From Rhodobacteraceae bacterium UBA1943 (GTDB taxonomy: Bacteria; Pseudomonadota; Alphaproteobacteria; Rhodobacterales; Rhodobacteraceae), in the NCBI GenBank assembly GCA_002336845.1, contig DDEX01000122.1:2160-10252 (forward strand): a DNA stretch of 8,093 nt. The letters run 5' to 3'. Under the pieces are notes generated by a model, which ran no database searches, was not told where the DNA came from, and worked only from the letters and a program-made list of their open reading frames with translations. The position numbers and the translations under genes were made by a program. Positions 5,588-8,093 of this stretch are shown here, one piece after another; positions within the stretch are counted from its first letter, which is position 1; each line of letters opens with the position of its first letter.

Positions 5588-6838
5588 TTATTGCGCGGGC
5601 TTGTACCAGCTGTCCAAACCGTCTTGCAGCTTCTTGGCCGCATCGGCGGGTGTCTCGGTGCCGTTGATCACATTGGCACTTGCCGTCCAGGTCTCGTTTT
5701 CCAGGTTCGGCGTGCCGCGCGACAGGATCTGATAGGTCGAGCGGATCGTTGATTTGCACTTGCCACGCCACGACACGAACTCCTGCGCCAGCGGGTCTTT
5801 CATCTCGACCGGGGTCGAGTTCAGGCTGAAAAAGCCGGGCAGGGCGTTGGCGTAAAGGGTGGCGAATTCCGCGCTGCCGACCCATTCAAGGAACTTCTTG
5901 GTTTCCTCGGGGTGGGCAGTCTTGGCGTTCATGCCCATCGCAATGTCGGTATGGTCGCTGATGTAGCAATCATCCCCGGCCTTGACGACGGGGGGCGGGA
6001 AGGCGCCCATCTTGAACTGCGCCTGGGTGTTGAAGCCCGAAATTTCCCACGAACCCGCCGGATAGATCGCGGCCCGGCCAAGGGTGAACAGGTTCTGGCT
6101 GTCGGGGTAGGTCTGCGCCTCGAACCCGTCGCCCAGATAATCCTTCCACTTCGCCAGTTGCTCGAACGGGGCGACCCAATCGGCGTCGGTCAGCTTTTGC
6201 GTGCCCTTGATCAGCGCCAGACGGCCCTCTTCGCCCTTCCAGTAGTTCGGGCCGATGTTCTGATAGCCCATCGTGGCCGCTTCCCACTGGTCGGCGGTGC
6301 CCATGGCCATCGGAATATAGGTGCCGTCAGCCTTGATCTTGTCCAGCACGGCGAAGAATTCGTCCACCGTGGTGGGCGGGGTCAGGCCAAGGGCGTCGAA
6401 GGCGTCCTTGTTATAGATGAAGCCGTGGATCACGCTTGCCATCGGCACGCAGAAGGTGGCCTTGGCATCGTCAGTCTGCCAGGCCGATTTCGCCACGTCG
6501 CTGAAATTCGCCATGGCGGCAAGGCTGGTCAGGTCGGCCAGATTGCCCTGCTTGAACAGCTCCAGCGAGGCGTCGAACGGGCGGCAGGTGATCAGGTCGC
6601 CCGCCGATCCGGCCGAAAGTTTCGAGTTCAGCGCGGCGTTGTATTCCGCCGGGGCGGTCGGGGCGAAGGTCACCTTGATGCCGGGGTTCGCGGCCTCGAA
6701 GGCCGGGATCAGCGTGTCCTGCCAGATGGTCAGGTCATCGTTGCGCCAGCTTTCGATGGTCAGCGTCACATCCTCGGCATGGGCGGCGCCCGCCAGCAGG
6801 GTGCTGGCCAAAAGGGTGAAACGAAGGGTCTTTTTCAT
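5588..6838 (-). CDS. Periplasmic sugar-binding protein of an ABC importer (family 1)
   Basis: This 416-residue protein starts with a classical Sec signal peptide: MKK, a hydrophobic core LLASTLLAG, and a cleavage site AHA|ED after residue 21. The mature part has the extracellular solute-binding protein family 1 pattern: LTIESWRNDD (26-35), I-P-x-FEAANPGIKVTF (44-58), then NSKLSAGSAGDLI (71-83). Aromatic residues that could stack on a sugar are plentiful. Four cysteines (C85, C130, one in DDCYISD, one in GKCKST) could form two disulfides in the periplasm. The start is fixed by a perfect AGGAGG (6850-6845) six bases before ATG 6838, the best ribosome binding site in the window, matching the high demand for binding protein. 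It lies 20 bases after the MurQ-like gene, so both belong to one operon. Confidence 0.93.
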   Translation of the reverse strand: MKKTLRFTLLASTLLAGAAHAEDVTLTIESWRNDDLTIWQDTLIPAFEAANPGIKVTFAPTAPAEYNAALNSKLSAGSAGDLITCRPFDASLELFKQGNLADLTSLAAMANFSDVAKSAWQTDDAKATFCVPMASVIHGFIYNKDAFDALGLTPPTTVDEFFAVLDKIKADGTYIPMAMGTADQWEAATMGYQNIGPNYWKGEEGRLALIKGTQKLTDADWVAPFEQLAKWKDYLGDGFEAQTYPDSQNLFTLGRAAIYPAGSWEISGFNTQAQFKMGAFPPPVVKAGDDCYISDHTDIAMGMNAKTAHPEETKKFLEWVGSAEFATLYANALPGFFSLNSTPVEMKDPLAQEFVSWRGKCKSTIRSTYQILSRGTPNLENETWTASANVINGTETPADAAKKLQDGLDSWYKPAQ

Positions 6839-6844
6839 GGGTAA

Positions 6845-6850
6845 CCTCCT
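6845..6850 (-). promoter_or_regulatory. Strong ribosome binding site of the binding-protein gene
   Basis: AGGAGG on the - strand, separated from ATG 6838 by six bases (TTACCC), is fully complementary to the 16S rRNA 3' end. It lies inside the 20-base gap after the etherase stop, so no separate promoter can fit between the two genes except inside the etherase gene. Confidence 0.85.
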
Positions 6851-6858
6851 GTTGGTCT

Positions 6859-7752
6859 TTATTTTCGCAGTCTTTCCAGCGCCGGGCCAAGATGGCCGCC
6901 GCTGGCCGTCAACAAGTCATGGGCCTGTCCCGGCGCGGCCCCGGCCGCCACCAGAACCGCCGGTTTCACCGCACCTGCGGTCGCGGCCAGCGCCTCTTGC
7001 GCGCGTTCAACCGGCTGGCCAGACAGTGCCGCCACAATCCGCGCTGCGCGGCCGATCAGTTTCGCATTGTCGGCCACGAGATTGACCATGTAGCCATCCT
7101 GCACATGGCCAAGGCGGATGCCAACCAGAACCGAGATCAGGTTTAGCGCCGCCTTTTGCGCGGTTGCCGCGCCAAGCCGAGTTGAACCCGCCACGATCTC
7201 CGGCCCTGTCTTCAGGCAAACCGGCACATCGGCCAGCGTCAGCAGCGCACTGTCCGGCACATGGGCCAGCCCCACCACTGTCGCCCCGGTGGTCTTGCAC
7301 ATGCGTGCAATCGCCAATGTGTAGGGCGTGGTGCCCGAGGCGGAAACACAGATTGCAACATCGCCCTCGCCAAGGCCTGCGCGGGCAAAATCGGCCTCTG
7401 CCAGCGACAGATCATCCTCGACCGCGCCGGTCATGTGCAGCAATGCCGCCGCTCCACCCGCAAACAGCATCGGCGTGCGGTCGGGCGGAATGCCGAAGGT
7501 GCCCGACAATTCCAGGCAATCGGCCAGCGCCATCAGCCCTGACGATCCGGCACCCGCATAGGCCAGCTTGCCGCCCTGCGCCAAGGCCTGAGCCGCCGCA
7601 ATCGCCGCCTGTTCCAGCGCGGGCAGGGCGGGACGCACGGCATTCAGCGCCGCGATCTGACCCTCCAGCGCCAGTGACAGAACGGCCGCTCCCGGCAGGG
7701 TTTGCAGGCCCTGTGTCTGGGGGTGTCGGGTTTCTGTCGCAATGGGCGTCAT
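6859..7752 (-). CDS. murQ: MurQ-like N-acetylmuramic acid 6-phosphate etherase (SIS domain), divergent
   Basis: The product has 297 residues, the length of E. coli MurQ (298). MurQ removes the D-lactyl ether from MurNAc-6-phosphate, giving GlcNAc-6-phosphate. The SIS-domain order is that of MurQ: TETR-x3-T (6-13), GGKLAYAGAGSSG (60-72), CLELSGTFG (79-87), AVEDD (110-114), SASGTTPYT (137-145), GPEIVAGSTR (183-192) then ATAQK (196-200), and MVNLVADNAKL. By my alignment Glu81 and Glu112 match the two catalytic glutamates of E. coli MurQ (Glu83, Glu114). Two well-kept residues differ: the Arg of ASGRTPYV is Thr141, and the Lys of RLKAGTAQK is Gly194. Another 6-phosphosugar substrate is therefore possible. 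ATG 7752 is chosen because AGGAA precedes it at good spacing; the longer frame to 7815 runs into the control region. It is the first gene of the ABC operon and faces a sugar kinase. Confidence 0.8.
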   Translation of the reverse strand: MTPIATETRHPQTQGLQTLPGAAVLSLALEGQIAALNAVRPALPALEQAAIAAAQALAQGGKLAYAGAGSSGLMALADCLELSGTFGIPPDRTPMLFAGGAAALLHMTGAVEDDLSLAEADFARAGLGEGDVAICVSASGTTPYTLAIARMCKTTGATVVGLAHVPDSALLTLADVPVCLKTGPEIVAGSTRLGAATAQKAALNLISVLVGIRLGHVQDGYMVNLVADNAKLIGRAARIVAALSGQPVERAQEALAATAGAVKPAVLVAAGAAPGQAHDLLTASGGHLGPALERLRK

Positions 7753-7775
7753 GTGATTCCTCAATTTGATATGAC

Positions 7776-7794
7776 AATGCCAAAACAATACCAA
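7776..7794 (-). repeat. Direct-repeat pair TTGGTATT / TTGGCATT, 11-base period (left operator candidate)
   Basis: On the - strand TTGGTATT (7794-7787) is followed by TTGGCATT (7783-7776), seven of eight bases identical, with starts 11 bases apart, one helical turn. The pair ends 23 bases before the start codon of the MurQ-like gene, a position that would overlap the leader or transcription start, as repressor operators often do. It is the mirror image of the pair at 7866-7884. Confidence 0.65.
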
Positions 7795-7819
7795 TAGTAA
7801 AGAAAATTCTGACATACGC

Positions 7820-7840
7820 TCGAAAATCGGCCATTTTCGA
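7820..7840. promoter_or_regulatory. Central palindrome (operator candidate)
   Basis: TCGAAAAT (7820-7827) and ATTTTCGA (7833-7840) are perfect inverted 8-base arms around the spacer CGGCC, centred on base 7830. The size and AT-rich arms fit a dimeric helix-turn-helix regulator. It lies about 65-70 bases from both start codons and is the axis of the two flanking repeat pairs. It could be a shared activator site or the core of one larger complex. Confidence 0.65.
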
Positions 7841-7864
7841 TATGATGCCTGAACATGCTTCCCA

Positions 7865-7884
7865 TTTGGTATTTGTTTGGTATT
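7865..7884 (+). repeat. Direct-repeat pair TTTGGTATT x2, 11-base period (right operator candidate)
   Basis: TTTGGTATT occurs at 7865-7873 and again, identical, at 7876-7884, with an 11-base period. The pair ends 21 bases before the kinase start codon. Its position mirrors that of the left pair about base 7830 exactly, so both divergent genes carry the same operator arrangement at nearly the same distance from their start codons. Confidence 0.7.
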
Positions 7885-7905
7885 CTTGCGTTGAAAGGGA
7901 TTCGG

Positions 7906-8093
7906 ATGCAGTTGTTTCTGGGCATTGATGGCGGGGGCACGGGGTGCCGGGCGGCTGTATCGGACGCGGCCGGTCAGGTTCTGGCGCGGGCCGAGTCCGG
8001 GCCGGCCAACATCGCCTCTGACCTGCCGGGGGCGACTGCGAACATCCTGACGGCGGCGGACCGGGCGCTTGCGGCGCTGGGGGCGGCGCCTGT
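7906..8093 (+). CDS. BadF/BadG/BcrA/BcrD-family sugar kinase, N-terminal part (partial)
   Basis: Sixty-two codons are visible before the window ends. The sequence begins MQLFLGIDGGGTGCRAAV, the phosphate-1 loop (G6-I-D-G-G-G-T12) of the actin-like ATPase fold, followed by GPANI (residues 34-38), both typical of N-acetylglucosamine/N-acetylmuramic acid kinases in the BadF/BcrA family (PF01869). Such kinases phosphorylate amino sugars with ATP in the cytoplasm. From the literature as I recall it, MurK of Clostridium acetobutylicum is a kinase of this family acting on MurNAc and GlcNAc and encoded next to murQ. The start ATG 7906 is preceded by AAGGGA (7895-7900) at five bases; an in-frame TTG at 7891 is less likely. 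It is divergent from the MurQ-like gene and shares its control region. The substrate is inferred from context. Confidence 0.85.
   Translation, partial: MQLFLGIDGGGTGCRAAVSDAAGQVLARAESGPANIASDLPGATANILTAADRALAALGAAP

Larger units (their letters stand above)
7753..7905. promoter_or_regulatory. Divergent control region between the MurQ-like gene and the BadF-type kinase gene
   Basis: This 153-base AT-rich stretch stands out from the GC-rich surroundings and must hold the promoters of both the kinase (+) and the ABC operon (-). No convincing -35/-10 pair can be read by eye in either direction. It contains two pairs of TTGGTATT-type repeats and a central palindrome with a shared dyad axis, and GATATGA occurs twice (7768-7774, 7839-7845). 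One or more regulators probably control both directions together; none is encoded in the window. Confidence 0.75.

Noticed and set aside
5912..6844. 310-codon open frame on the + strand
   Set aside because: Shadow of the periplasmic binding-protein gene, whose signal peptide, ribosome binding site and family pattern are unambiguous.
7795..7865. Sigma-70 -35/-10 promoters for the divergent genes
   Set aside because: Only partial matches (for example TACTAT or TTTACT on the - strand) without a good -35 partner at 16-18 bases; too weak to assign positions.
1..8093. Mobile elements, tRNA/rRNA genes, CRISPR arrays, att sites
   Set aside because: No terminal inverted repeats, transposase or integrase motifs, tRNA cloverleaf or regularly spaced repeat array was found; base composition is even apart from the 7753-7905 control region.

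Overview
The window looks like chromosomal DNA from a high-GC alphaproteobacterium, most likely a member of the Rhodobacteraceae. The reasons are the strong G/C bias at third codon positions, a DUF6455 small protein (a family typical of that group), a short YigZ/IMPACT protein and a sugar ABC operon of Rhodobacter-like layout. No sequence search could be run, so the taxonomy is inferred from protein style only. No tRNA, rRNA, CRISPR, insertion sequence or other mobile element is visible, and no gene-free stretch exceeds 300 bases.

Left part (1-1585). The last 18 codons of an unknown gene run in from the left. Its stop codon overlaps a perfect FNR-type box (TTGAT-N4-GTCAA, 54-67). Then come, on the + strand, a DUF6455 protein (130-381), a single-domain YigZ/IMPACT protein (420-782) and a DgkA-type membrane diacylglycerol kinase (849-1211). 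A four-helix membrane protein resembling a fragment of heme-copper oxidase subunit I lies on the - strand (1208-1585). It meets dgkA tail to tail, the two stop codons sharing the tetranucleotide CTAG.

Right part (1708-7752, - strand). One long operon is transcribed right to left: a MurQ-like etherase (SIS domain), a periplasmic sugar-binding protein, two CUT1-type permeases, a Gfo/Idh/MocA NAD(P)-dependent oxidoreductase and a MalK/UgpC-type ATPase. Gaps are tiny or negative, except for 84 nt after the binding-protein gene that contain a GC-rich hairpin. Divergently, on the + strand from 7906, starts a BadF/BadG/BcrA/BcrD-family sugar kinase that runs off the window.

How the genes fit together (inference). 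The ABC importer would bring an amino sugar, plausibly N-acetylmuramic acid, anhydro-MurNAc or a related peptidoglycan sugar, into the cell unphosphorylated. The BadF-type kinase would phosphorylate it, and the MurQ-like enzyme would cleave the lactyl ether (or act on a related 6-phosphosugar). The oxidoreductase would handle a further or alternative derivative. This is a PTS-independent version of the MurP/MurQ route of E. coli. The divergent control region between etherase and kinase (7753-7905) is the most striking non-coding feature. It has two pairs of TTGGTATT-type repeats, each pair spaced one helical turn, placed as exact mirror images around a central palindrome, so the whole 109-bp array has one dyad axis at base 7830.
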